Positions 18,794 to 29,762 of a stretch of 64,000 bases of DNA are shown in pieces. Source of the DNA: Methylohalobius crimeensis 10Ki. Lineage in GTDB: Bacteria; Pseudomonadota; Gammaproteobacteria; Methylococcales; Methylothermaceae. The stretch is from contig NZ_ATXB01000001.1 in the NCBI RefSeq assembly GCF_000421465.1, forward strand, positions 62,001 to 126,000, written 5' to 3'. The first letter of the stretch is position 1, and the number at the start of each line of letters is the position of its first letter. Under the pieces are notes generated by a model, which saw only the letters and a list, made by a program, of their open reading frames with translations, did not search any database and was not told the DNA's origin. The position numbers were made by a program, and so were the translations under genes.

Positions 18794-18870
18794 ACGTCTT
18801 TTGAGTTGGATTTTATCGAACCCCGTCATTGGGTGCATCGTCCGTTGCCGGATGCGCTATCAATCCTGAA

Positions 18871-20151
18871 TTATCCCAACATCAATAAAACCGAGCCGCC
18901 GATCAGAAGCTGCGGCACGAACACGCCCAAGACGTATTGGCCCATCGCGCGGCCGCCGATTACCGCCGCCAGCACTCCTTTCACCAGAGTATTGACCACT
19001 GCCGCGAGCAAAATCCCCAGGGCGGCGGTCTTGAGCATGCCAGGGCCGGAGGCCATTTGCGCCAGGGTCAAGGTGATGGCGTCCACGTCGGAAATCCCCG
19101 AGGCGGCCGCGGTCAGATAGATCCCCACGCTTCCCAGCCAAGCTTTAAGGACCTTCGTCAACCAGAGAATCAAGGCCAACAAAGCCCCGAATCGCAAAGC
19201 GGTGCCGAATTCGAATGGATTGGACAGATTCAGGACCGGGCCGGCGCCCTGGGCCGCTTCGCCGCGTACCAGCCACCAGGCTGCGACATAACCCACGCCG
19301 GCGGTGACGAGCAACGGCCAGAGCAGTAGTTTCGCCAAGGGGGAGTAAAGAAATCCCGTAATCACCAGCACCCGGGGAAACATGGTGGTGGAGGCGATAA
19401 TCACGCCGGCGGCGAGAAGCTTATGCCCTTCCCGGTTCTTTTTGGCCAGGCGGGATAAATTCAGGGCGACCGCGGTGGAGGAGGCGAGCCCGCCGAACAG
19501 GCCGGTCAACAGGATGCCGCGGCGGGGACCGATGATGCGGACGGCGAAGTAGCCCACGAAGGAAATTGCCGAGATCAGCACCACCATCCACCAGATTTTA
19601 TAGGGGTTGAAGGCGTCCCAGGGGTCGTAGGTATGGTCGGGCAGAATCGGCAGGATCACCACCGAAATCAGAAGTAGTTTGAAGACGGCGTACATCTCCT
19701 CGGGGGCCAGTCGGTATACCCAGCCGTGAAGGACTGGCTTGAGTCCCAGAAGAATCGCCATGATGACCGCGGCGGTGGCGGCCAGTTGCACGTAGGGGGT
19801 CATGGCCAGGGCTCCCAGGACGAAGGTCACGAAGGCCGCCACCCCGGTGGTGATGCTGTAATTGCCAGTTTTTTGCGCTTCCACGAAGGCGGCCGACGAT
19901 AGGATCAACGCCAGCCCGCCGAACCCCAAGACCACCGTCCAGGTATCCAGCGCTTGAGCCAGAAGAAAGCTCAAGGCCCCCAGCAGACTGATTAGGCTGA
20001 AGGTCCGGATGCCGGCGATGCGGCCGCCGGTTTCCACTTCCCGCTTCGACCAGCCCCGCTCCAGGCCGATCAAGAGCCCCAGCGCCAGGGCGATGGCCAG
20101 GTTGCGGAACAACAGAGGATAGATTTCTAAAGACAGGTCGGACGATTCCAT
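18871..20151 (-). CDS. MgtC/SapB-family integral membrane protein with DUF4010 domain
   Basis: This 426-residue protein has about 11-12 transmembrane segments. The N-terminal MgtC/SapB-like domain carries FRNLAIALALGLLIGLERGW and GRIAGIRTFSLISLLGAL. The C-terminal DUF4010 domain carries SAISFVGYFAVRIIGPRRGI, TGLFGGLASSTAVALNLSRL and AAASGISDVDAITLTLAQMA. The role of the family is unclear; transport or membrane stress functions have been proposed. The ATG at 20151 is chosen because sequence before it is not protein-like. The gene is divergent from the Lon-like protease gene across 124 bases. Confidence 0.9.
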   Translation of the reverse strand: MESSDLSLEIYPLLFRNLAIALALGLLIGLERGWSKREVETGGRIAGIRTFSLISLLGALSFLLAQALDTWTVVLGFGGLALILSSAAFVEAQKTGNYSITTGVAAFVTFVLGALAMTPYVQLAATAAVIMAILLGLKPVLHGWVYRLAPEEMYAVFKLLLISVVILPILPDHTYDPWDAFNPYKIWWMVVLISAISFVGYFAVRIIGPRRGILLTGLFGGLASSTAVALNLSRLAKKNREGHKLLAAGVIIASTTMFPRVLVITGFLYSPLAKLLLWPLLVTAGVGYVAAWWLVRGEAAQGAGPVLNLSNPFEFGTALRFGALLALILWLTKVLKAWLGSVGIYLTAAASGISDVDAITLTLAQMASGPGMLKTAALGILLAAVVNTLVKGVLAAVIGGRAMGQYVLGVFVPQLLIGGSVLLMLG

Positions 20152-20275
20152 CGTTGCAGCATAGCGCCAGCGGTCGCCGCGGGCAAACAATTGCCTGTAT
20201 CCGAAAGAGAGACGGCCGCGGCATCCGTCCCCCGCCAAGCGGGTGATACAATGAAAATAAACCTTGGGGGACGCC

Positions 20276-22693
20276 ATGACCAAAACCCTTGCGCCGCTCT
20301 CGCCCGATCGCTTGTATGTTACCTGCGATCCCGCCGACTTCCCTTTCAAAACCACGGCGGAACTGCCCGACGTGCCGCTGGTGTTCGATCAACAGCGGGC
20401 GATGGAGGCTTTGCGGCTGGGAATCGGTATGAGCGATTCCGGCTTCAACGTCTTCGTTCTGGGGCCCACCGGCATCGGGAAGCTGACCGCCGTACAGGAC
20501 GTGGTCAGTGCCCATGCCCGCGATAGACCGGTGCCCGCCGATTGGTGCTACATGCATAATTTCCAGGATCCGGTCAAGCCCAAGGCGCTGAAATTGCCTG
20601 CCGGGCGCGGCCTCAAGCTGAGCCGCGACATGGATCACTTGATCGAGGAGTTGCGTACCGCGATTCCGGCCGCCTTCGAGGGGGAAGGGTATCGCACCCG
20701 GGTGGAGGAGCTGGAACAGGAGGCCAAGCACCGTGAGGCCGAAGCCATTGAATCGCTCCGCCAAAAGGCCCGCGAACGGGATGTGGCGCTTTTGGAGACC
20801 CCTACCGGCTTCGCCTTCGCGCCGCTCACCCACGATAAACAGGTGATGAGCCCGGAGGTGTTCCATCAACTGCCCCCCGAGACGCAAAAACGCATCGAAG
20901 AGACGGTGGAAGACCTCCAGCAGCGATTGCAAAAGCTGCTGCGTCAATTTCCCCGCTGGCGCAAGGAGGCGCGGGAGAAGCTACGCCGGCTCAACCGGGA
21001 AATCGCCCAATATGCCATCGGCCCCTTGATCGAGGAAGTGAAGCAGCATCACGCGGATCTGGAGGCCGTGCCGGCTCATTTGGAAGCGATCGAGCAGGAT
21101 ATCGTCGACCATGTGGACGATTTTCTCTCCCAGCCGGCGTCTCCCATCCCCCTCCCCTTCATGGCATCCAAGGCGGAGGAGCGGATCAAGCATTATCGGA
21201 TCAATCTGCTGGTGGACCACAGCGATCACGACGGCGCGCCGGTGGTTCACGAGGAACTGCCCAACCACGCCAACTTGATCGGTCGCGTCGATTACCACGC
21301 CTTTATGGGCACCTTGATGACCGACTTCGGCATGATCAAGCCGGGCGCCCTGCATAAGGCCAACGGCGGTTATCTGATTCTCGACGCGCGCAAGGTACTG
21401 CTGCAACCGCACGCTTGGGATACCCTGAAACGCACTCTGCAGGCCGGGGAAATCAAGATCGAGTCCCTGGAAAAAACCCTCAGCTTGATGAGCACCGTGA
21501 CCCTGGAGCCCGAGCCCATCCCTCTCGACGTGCGCGTGGTTCTGACCGGCGACCGGCTGCTGTATTACCTGCTCAACGCCCTCGATCCGGAATTTCAGGA
21601 CCTGTTCAAGATTCCCGCCGACTTCGAGGAGGACCTGCCCCGCGGCCCCGAGACCCATCAGCTTTACGCGCGGGTCCTGGCCACCTTGGCGCGCAAGGAA
21701 AATCTCCTGCCGCTGGACCGCGACGCGGTGATCCGGTTGGTGGAACAGGGCGCGCGCGAGCTGGAGGACGCCTTCAAGGTTACTACCCATCTCAGGACCT
21801 TCACCGATCTGATCCGGGAAGCCGATTACCGCGCCCGGAAGGCCAGCCGCGAGGTGGTGACCCGCGCCGATATTCAAGCCGTCATCGACGCTCGCATCTA
21901 CCGTGGCGACCGATTGTACAGCCGAGCCAAGGAAATGATCGAGCGCGGCGTTCTGCTGATCGACACCCAGGGCCGGCGGGTGGGGCAGCTCAACGGCCTG
22001 GCGGTGACTTCCCCGGGGGATTTCAGCTTCGGCCGGCCGACGCGGATCACCGCCACCACCCGTCTGGGCGACGGCAAGGTGATCGATATCGAGCGGGAGG
22101 CCGAGCTTGGCGGATCGATCCACTCCAAGGGGATGATGATTCTGTCCAATTTCCTGGCCTCCCGTTACGCCCGGGTTCAGCCGTTGTCCATGGCCGCCAG
22201 CGTGGTGTTCGAGCAATCCTACGGTCCGGTGGAAGGCGACAGCGCTTCCCTGGCGGAATTGTGCGCTCTGCTCTCTTCTCTGGCGGATCTGCCTCTGGGT
22301 CAGCATCTGGCGGTCACCGGATCGGTTAACCAATTGGGACAGGTTCAGCCGATCGGCGGCGTCAACGAGAAGATCGAAGGGTTTTTCGATGTTTGCCAGC
22401 GAAAGGGACTGACCGGCGACCAAGGGGTGATCGTTCCCGTCGCCAACGTTCAGAACCTGATGCTGCACCGGGACGTGGTGGCCGCCGCCGAGGAGGACAA
22501 GTTTCACGTCTACGCCGTGGAAACCGTGGACGAGGCGCTGGAATTGCTGCTCGACACGCCCGCCGGCGAACGCGGCGAGGATGGAGACTTCCCCGCCGAT
22601 ACTATCAACGGGCGAGTGGAGCGGCAACTGCGCCATTTTGCCGAATTGAGACGCCGTTTCGGCGGCCGCGACCAGGAGGACAAGGCGTCATGA
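20276..22693 (+). CDS. Lon-family ATP-dependent protease with inserted coiled-coil AAA domain
   Basis: This 805-residue protein is of the AAA_32/Lon-like group, not classical LonA: there is no N-terminal LON substrate domain. Residues 1-220 hold a P-loop (VLGPTGIGKLTAV) interrupted by a long coiled-coil segment (about 120-260). A second ATPase half follows with FGMIKPGALHKANGGYLILD and VVLTGDRLLYYLLNALDPEF. The C-terminal protease domain has Ser656 in EGDSASLAEL and Lys699 in GGVNEKIEGF, 43 residues apart as in E. coli Lon. It should degrade unfolded or regulatory proteins. The next gene overlaps by four bases. Confidence 0.92.
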   Translation: MTKTLAPLSPDRLYVTCDPADFPFKTTAELPDVPLVFDQQRAMEALRLGIGMSDSGFNVFVLGPTGIGKLTAVQDVVSAHARDRPVPADWCYMHNFQDPVKPKALKLPAGRGLKLSRDMDHLIEELRTAIPAAFEGEGYRTRVEELEQEAKHREAEAIESLRQKARERDVALLETPTGFAFAPLTHDKQVMSPEVFHQLPPETQKRIEETVEDLQQRLQKLLRQFPRWRKEAREKLRRLNREIAQYAIGPLIEEVKQHHADLEAVPAHLEAIEQDIVDHVDDFLSQPASPIPLPFMASKAEERIKHYRINLLVDHSDHDGAPVVHEELPNHANLIGRVDYHAFMGTLMTDFGMIKPGALHKANGGYLILDARKVLLQPHAWDTLKRTLQAGEIKIESLEKTLSLMSTVTLEPEPIPLDVRVVLTGDRLLYYLLNALDPEFQDLFKIPADFEEDLPRGPETHQLYARVLATLARKENLLPLDRDAVIRLVEQGARELEDAFKVTTHLRTFTDLIREADYRARKASREVVTRADIQAVIDARIYRGDRLYSRAKEMIERGVLLIDTQGRRVGQLNGLAVTSPGDFSFGRPTRITATTRLGDGKVIDIEREAELGGSIHSKGMMILSNFLASRYARVQPLSMAASVVFEQSYGPVEGDSASLAELCALLSSLADLPLGQHLAVTGSVNQLGQVQPIGGVNEKIEGFFDVCQRKGLTGDQGVIVPVANVQNLMLHRDVVAAAEEDKFHVYAVETVDEALELLLDTPAGERGEDGDFPADTINGRVERQLRHFAELRRRFGGRDQEDKAS

Positions 22694-23370
22694 GCGCTCC
22701 TCCCGGCGTGCTGGTGGCCCTCGATTCCCTGTTTCTCCGCCGTCCGGCCTTGGAGTTGGGCGCCCGGATGGCCCTGCAGGAAGGCCGGCGGTTGACCATT
22801 CTGGTAGTGGAAAATCCGGAACTGCGCCAGGCCGCCGAACTCCCTTTCATGCGGGAAATCGACGGACTTTCCGGCGCCCTGCAGCCGTTTCAGCCGGACC
22901 GCCTGGAAGCGTTTCTCCAGCAGCGGGTCACCCAAATCCGGCGCTGGCTGGTGGAGATCGAAACCCGGCTGTCCTTGCCCGGCGGGTTGGAAATCCGCCG
23001 CGGCCGCTATCTGGAGACGGCACTGGCCGCGGTGGGGCAGAACGATCTGCTGATCTGTGGCGCGTATCGCGAATGGCTGTCGGTCCGCCGCTCGCCCGTT
23101 TGGGTATGGTACGACGGCTCGCCCGCGGCCGAGCGGGCCCTGGCGACGGGGCGCGAACTGGCCCGGAGAGAGCGTTGCCGTCTTTGCCTGGGGGGGAAGG
23201 GCGGTGCGCAAATTGCCGCTCCAGCCGAAGGCGAGTGGGTGACCGCCGATCCCGAATGCTTCCTGGATCTGCTCCAGCGCCAGGGGTGCACGGCGGTGGT
23301 CTGTTCCCGCACCGATCCCTTGTCCCAAATATTGCCGGAACGGGCGCGTTGCCCGGTGATTTTGGTTTAG
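22690..23370 (+). CDS. UspA-like cytosolic protein coupled to the Lon-like protease
   Basis: This 226-residue protein begins SAPPGVLVALDSLFLRRPAL, followed by ELGARMALQEGRRLTILVVE, the beta-alpha-beta start of a universal stress protein domain. A second, weaker half has VWVWYDGSPAAERALATGRE. It ends RARCPVILV, as tandem Usp proteins end. No clear ATP-binding G-x2-G-x9-G motif is visible, so nucleotide binding is doubtful. Its ATG overlaps the stop of the protease gene, so the two are co-translated and may act together in a stress response. Confidence 0.7.
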   Translation: MSAPPGVLVALDSLFLRRPALELGARMALQEGRRLTILVVENPELRQAAELPFMREIDGLSGALQPFQPDRLEAFLQQRVTQIRRWLVEIETRLSLPGGLEIRRGRYLETALAAVGQNDLLICGAYREWLSVRRSPVWVWYDGSPAAERALATGRELARRERCRLCLGGKGGAQIAAPAEGEWVTADPECFLDLLQRQGCTAVVCSRTDPLSQILPERARCPVILV

Positions 23371-23379
23371 GCAAAGAAC

Positions 23380-23883
23380 CTAGGTGAGTGGGACTTTGCA
23401 TCCGTCTTCGGAGCATTCTTCCCCTTGCGCGCGCGGCAAGAGTTCTCCGATTCTAAGCCCCATCTCCAGGTCGGTGGGGCGGCCGAAGAGGTTGGCCACC
23501 ACCTCCCCTTCCGGATCGATCAGAATCCAGGTGGGCGTTCCCCGGCAGCCGTAGGCGCGCATCGTTCGGGGTATCGAGCCCTCGGGGTCGGGCCGGTCGA
23601 TGGCGATGGGCAGGGTGTAGCGAAATTCGGAGACGAAGACGCGGAGCGCTTCGGGAGTCATGACATCGTGATGCTCGAACACCGAGTGGATCGCGGCCAC
23701 CTGAATCCTTGGATCCTCCTTGAATGCTTCATGGAGCTTCTGCGCTTGGGGCATGCCGTGAACCACGCACCCCGGGCAAAGCATTTGGAAGAAGTGGAGC
23801 GCCACCACCTTTCCCCGGAGAAACGAGAGTTCATGAGGACCGCCGTTGAGCCAAGTGTCGATTTGGAATTCGGATGCTTGCAT
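23380..23883 (-). CDS. Thioredoxin-fold redoxin with CPGC active site
   Basis: This 167-residue cytosolic protein without a signal peptide has VVALHFFQMLCPGCVVHGMP carrying a C-x-x-C pair, and the cis-proline loop RGTPTWILIDPEGEVVANLF. It resembles the TlpA/peroxiredoxin-like redoxins of about 165 residues. A second cysteine pair sits at the end (ECSEDGCKVP). It probably reduces a disulfide or peroxide. It is convergent with the Lon-Usp operon, with the stops 9 bases apart. Confidence 0.82.
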   Translation of the reverse strand: MQASEFQIDTWLNGGPHELSFLRGKVVALHFFQMLCPGCVVHGMPQAQKLHEAFKEDPRIQVAAIHSVFEHHDVMTPEALRVFVSEFRYTLPIAIDRPDPEGSIPRTMRAYGCRGTPTWILIDPEGEVVANLFGRPTDLEMGLRIGELLPRAQGEECSEDGCKVPLT

Positions 23884-23999
23884 TTGGGGTAGCCGGAAAT
23901 AAAGTTTTTAGTCAACACTATTGAACACCAGATCCGGGAAGTTCGGCAAGCGCTGTCAAAGAGGCCGACGTTGGGAGCGGTGCTTGTGATCGCCGAATC

Positions 24000-24458
24000 C
24001 TACGGCTTCTCGGCGGCGCGGCGCAAGGTACGGGCCAGGCGCTGTAAGCTGTCCTGAATCTGAGGATCGGGGCTGGCGTCCGCCGCGCGTTCCAGTTGCG
24101 ACACGGCGTCGGGTCCGGGTTTCGTCACCGGACGGGGCGCTTTTTCCTGTCCCTCGGAGGCCAGCAAAACGCGAACCTGAATCCGGGTGACCGGCACCAG
24201 TTCATTCACCCCCGGCAGCAATTGTACTTGGTAAAAGCGCAACCGGGACGCCCAAGCCGCGTTTTCCGCATACAGCATCAATTGCCCGTCGGCGCGCAAT
24301 ACGCATGCCGGGCAGTGGTTGCCGATGGAATCGGGCAGGGAGCGCCGGATCTTCTCGAGCAAACGTTCGTGCAATCGCGCCCGCGCCAAAAGCGCGGCCA
24401 GATTGCGGTCCCGTTTCACGGTTTCGGATACCGGCTTGGGGGAGTTAGGGATGGTCAC
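24000..24458 (-). CDS. dciA: DciA (DUF721) replicative helicase loader-type protein
   Basis: This 152-residue protein has the DUF721 domain in its first 100 residues: RARLHERLLEKIRRSLPDSI, then HCPACVLRADGQLMLYAENA and AWASRLRFYQVQLL. DciA proteins interact with the replicative helicase DnaB in bacteria lacking DnaC. The gene lies divergently upstream of secA, a frequent arrangement. The start is a GTG preceded by GGAG. The C-terminal third is Pro/Ala-rich and probably disordered. Confidence 0.88.
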   Translation of the reverse strand: MTIPNSPKPVSETVKRDRNLAALLARARLHERLLEKIRRSLPDSIGNHCPACVLRADGQLMLYAENAAWASRLRFYQVQLLPGVNELVPVTRIQVRVLLASEGQEKAPRPVTKPGPDAVSQLERAADASPDPQIQDSLQRLARTLRRAAEKP

Positions 24459-24499
24459 GTCTCCAGCAAAACTTTCTAATGGGGTGGATGCTTAGCAGA

Positions 24500-24570
24500 G
24501 CTTGTTTACAAATCCGAAAAGGCGGGTATCGGGCGAATGGCCGATACCCCATCACCATTTGTAAACAAGC
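24500..24570. repeat. Nested inverted repeat in the dciA-secA gap
   Basis: Perfect 14-base outer arms (GCTTGTTTACAAAT at 24500-24513 and its inverse at 24557-24570) enclose inner arms GGGTATCGG (24524-24532) and CCGATACCC (24541-24549). It is the main feature of the 308-base gap between dciA and secA. It could be a small repeat element, or an RNA structure in either leader. A TTGACA at 24611-24616 lies between it and secA. Confidence 0.65.
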
Positions 24571-24766
24571 GCTCATGAACATTGGGTGGTTGCTCGCGTC
24601 AAAAAAGCATTGACAAGGGGCGGTTTTGGAATCGTACCGCCAGGATTCAAAAAAATCCGTTGCGGCGTTTTCGAACCCACCGCCTCCTGCGGTAAAATGG
24701 ATCGAATTTGAGATATCTTCTTCCCCGCTCGGGTATGGGGTCATCAATTTTGAAATTGGAACGTTA

Positions 24767-27537
<2,771 letters not shown>

Positions 27538-27538
<1 letters not shown>

Positions 27539-28752
27539 TGGCGGTCGGCCCTGCTTGTTTTCCGGAAGCCATGGCGGTGGCGGGAATGCGCCTGGGAACC
27601 GCCCGTGCCGGCCTCCGCCCCGCCGCCGGGGACGATCTGGCGCTGATCGAGTTGTGTCCGGAAGCCCGGATAGCGGCGGTCTTCACCCGCAACGCCTTCT
27701 GCGCCGCACCGGTGAGGGTCGCCCGCGAGCATTTGATCGAGAATCCCCGTTGGCTGCTCATCAACGCCGGCAACGCCAATGCGGGCACCGGCGATCGGGG
27801 CATGGCCGATGCACGCGCTTCCTGCGCCGCCCTCGCCCGTTTGACCGGCGGTCGAACGGATCAAGTGCTGCCTTTTTCCACCGGCGTCATCGGCGAGCCC
27901 TTGCCGGTGGACAAACTCACCGCCGCCCTGCCTGAAGCGCTGCAAAATCTGCATGAGGCGGGTTGGGCGTCGGCTGCCCGCGCCATCATGACCACCGACA
28001 CCCGGCCCAAGGGTGCGACGGTTCGCGTTCCTGTCGGCGGCACCGAGATAACGCTTTCCGGGATCGCCAAGGGTTCCGGCATGATCGCGCCCAATATGGC
28101 CACCATGCTGGCCTTCGTCGGCACCGATGCGGCCATCGAACCGAGCGCGCTACGATTCGCCTTGGCCCAAGTGGTGGGCCCCACCTTCAATGCCGTCTCG
28201 GTGGACGGCGATACTTCCACCAACGACGCCTGCGTGTTGATGGCCACCGGCCGCGCGGAAAACCCTGTCCTGGACCGGGACCACCCGGACTTTCCCGCTT
28301 TTCTCGACGGCTTGGAGCGGGTCTGCGCCGAACTGGCCGAAGCCATCGTGCGCGACGGCGAAGGGGCCACCAAGCTGATTCGCATCGAGGTCTTGGAGGC
28401 GGCGACCGTGGACGAGGCCCGCCGGGTCGGATTTACGGTGGCCCATTCCCCCCTGGTGAAGACCGCCTTTTTCGCCTCCGATCCCAACTGGGGCCGGATT
28501 CTGGCGGCGGTGGGGCGCGCCGGTTGCGAAGGATTGGCGATCGATCAGGTTAAAATCTGGTTGGACGAAGTCTGCATCGTTGCCGACGGAAGGCGTGCCT
28601 CCACCTATACCGAGGCGCAGGGGCAAACGGTCATGGCGCGCGAGGAGATCGCCGTGCGCATCCAATTGGGCCGGGGAACCGCTTCCGCCCTAGTGTTGAC
28701 CTGCGATCTGTCCCACGAGTACGTCCGCATCAATGCGGAATACCGCACCTGA
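27538..28752 (+). CDS. argJ: Bifunctional ornithine acetyltransferase / N-acetylglutamate synthase
   Basis: This 404-residue enzyme recycles the acetyl group between N-acetylornithine and glutamate in arginine synthesis. It is made as one chain and cleaves itself before Thr189 within KGSGMIAPNMATMLAFVGTD, leaving alpha and beta subunits. NAGNANAGTGDRGMADA and SVDGDTSTNDACVLMATG mark the active site. The C-terminus DLSHEYVRINAEYRT is canonical. Its ATG shares a base with the secA stop. The next gene starts 20 bases before its end. Confidence 0.96.
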
Positions 28753-29713
28753 TTCATTGCATATCGCCGTGGGCGTCATTCGCGACGCCGAGGGTGGCGT
28801 TCTGCTTTCCCGCCGTCGTGAAGACGCCCATCAGGGCGGTTTGTGGGAGTTTCCGGGAGGCAAGTGCGAACCGGGCGAGCCGGTTGCCGAAGCCTTGGCG
28901 AGAGAACTGGGCGAAGAATTGGGTATCCGAGTGACCGCTGCCCGGCCTTTGATCCAAATCCGGCATGCCTATCCGGATCGACGGGTGGTTTTGCACGTGT
29001 TCGAGGTGACCCGTTTTGAAGGCGAACCGATTGGACGTGAGAACCAGACCCTGGTGTGGGCGGCACCGATAGCGCTGGATCGCTATGCGTTTCCGGCCGC
29101 CAACGGACCGATTTTGACCGCCCTCCGCTTGCCGCCTTTTTATCCCGTCCTCGAAAGCACCGCGACGGACGCTCGGACCGGCGATGACCAATCGACCTAC
29201 CGGCGGCGCTTTCACGCCTTGCTCGATCGGGGCGAGCGCTTGATTTACTGGCGCGCTCGAAATCTTTCTCCGGCGGTCTATCGGCGCTTGGCGAAGGAGT
29301 TCAGCCAGGCCATGGGGGCGAAGGGTGGCTGTCTCATGATCCGCGCCGATTCCGAGGAATTCGCTGAATCAGCCGAGCTATGCCCCCGTGCCGGACTCCA
29401 TTTGAGCGGCCGTCAACTGCATACCCTGTCGACCCGGCCCGCCGGCTGGCGCTGGGTGGGAGCCGCCTGTCACAGCCTCGCCGATTTGCGGCAGGCCCAA
29501 GCCTTGGGGTTGGATTTCGCCGTCTTGTCTCCCATTTCGATCACCGCCACCCACCCGAGAGCCACCCCCTTGGGATGGGAAGCCGCCCGGCGCTGGCTCG
29601 GCCAGATCAATCTGCCGGTCTATTTGATGGGCGGCCTTGAGCGCTCGGATCTCGACCGGGCCCGCCTTTGCGGCGCCCGGGGCGTCGCCGGCATCCGCCT
29701 GTTTCTCGACTGA
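28733..29713 (+). CDS. Nudix hydrolase fused to a ThiE-like domain
   Basis: This 326-residue fusion has an N-terminal MutT-type Nudix domain with the full box GGKCEPGEPVAEALARELGE ending ELGI, and the mutator-specific start HIAVGVIRDAEGGVLLSRR. The C-terminal half (from about 160) resembles thiamine phosphate synthase: GLHLSGRQLHTL, GAACHSLADLRQAQALGLDF, LSPISITATHP and MGGLERSDLDRARLCGARGV. This fusion is common next to argJ/secA in gammaproteobacteria. The Nudix half should hydrolyse 8-oxo-dGTP. The other half may have no thiamine role. Confidence 0.92.
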   Translation: MRNTAPDSLHIAVGVIRDAEGGVLLSRRREDAHQGGLWEFPGGKCEPGEPVAEALARELGEELGIRVTAARPLIQIRHAYPDRRVVLHVFEVTRFEGEPIGRENQTLVWAAPIALDRYAFPAANGPILTALRLPPFYPVLESTATDARTGDDQSTYRRRFHALLDRGERLIYWRARNLSPAVYRRLAKEFSQAMGAKGGCLMIRADSEEFAESAELCPRAGLHLSGRQLHTLSTRPAGWRWVGAACHSLADLRQAQALGLDFAVLSPISITATHPRATPLGWEAARRWLGQINLPVYLMGGLERSDLDRARLCGARGVAGIRLFLD

Positions 29714-29762
29714 ACGGATTTCTACTACTATTAGAGGAGCGCGGAATGATAATAGGCATGAA

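Noticed and set aside
17863-18840. A single large protein of nearly 300 residues on the minus strand ending in the DUF433 sequence
   Set aside because: The open frame is a chance fusion of Uma2-like sequence, a vapC antisense region, a hairpin repeat and DUF433. Only the last 75 codons form a real gene with its own ATG.
20981-22636. A 551-codon antisense frame under the Lon-like gene, and similar long ones under maeB and mksB
   Set aside because: The composition is that of reversed codons of the real genes. There is no start context and no recognisable domain.
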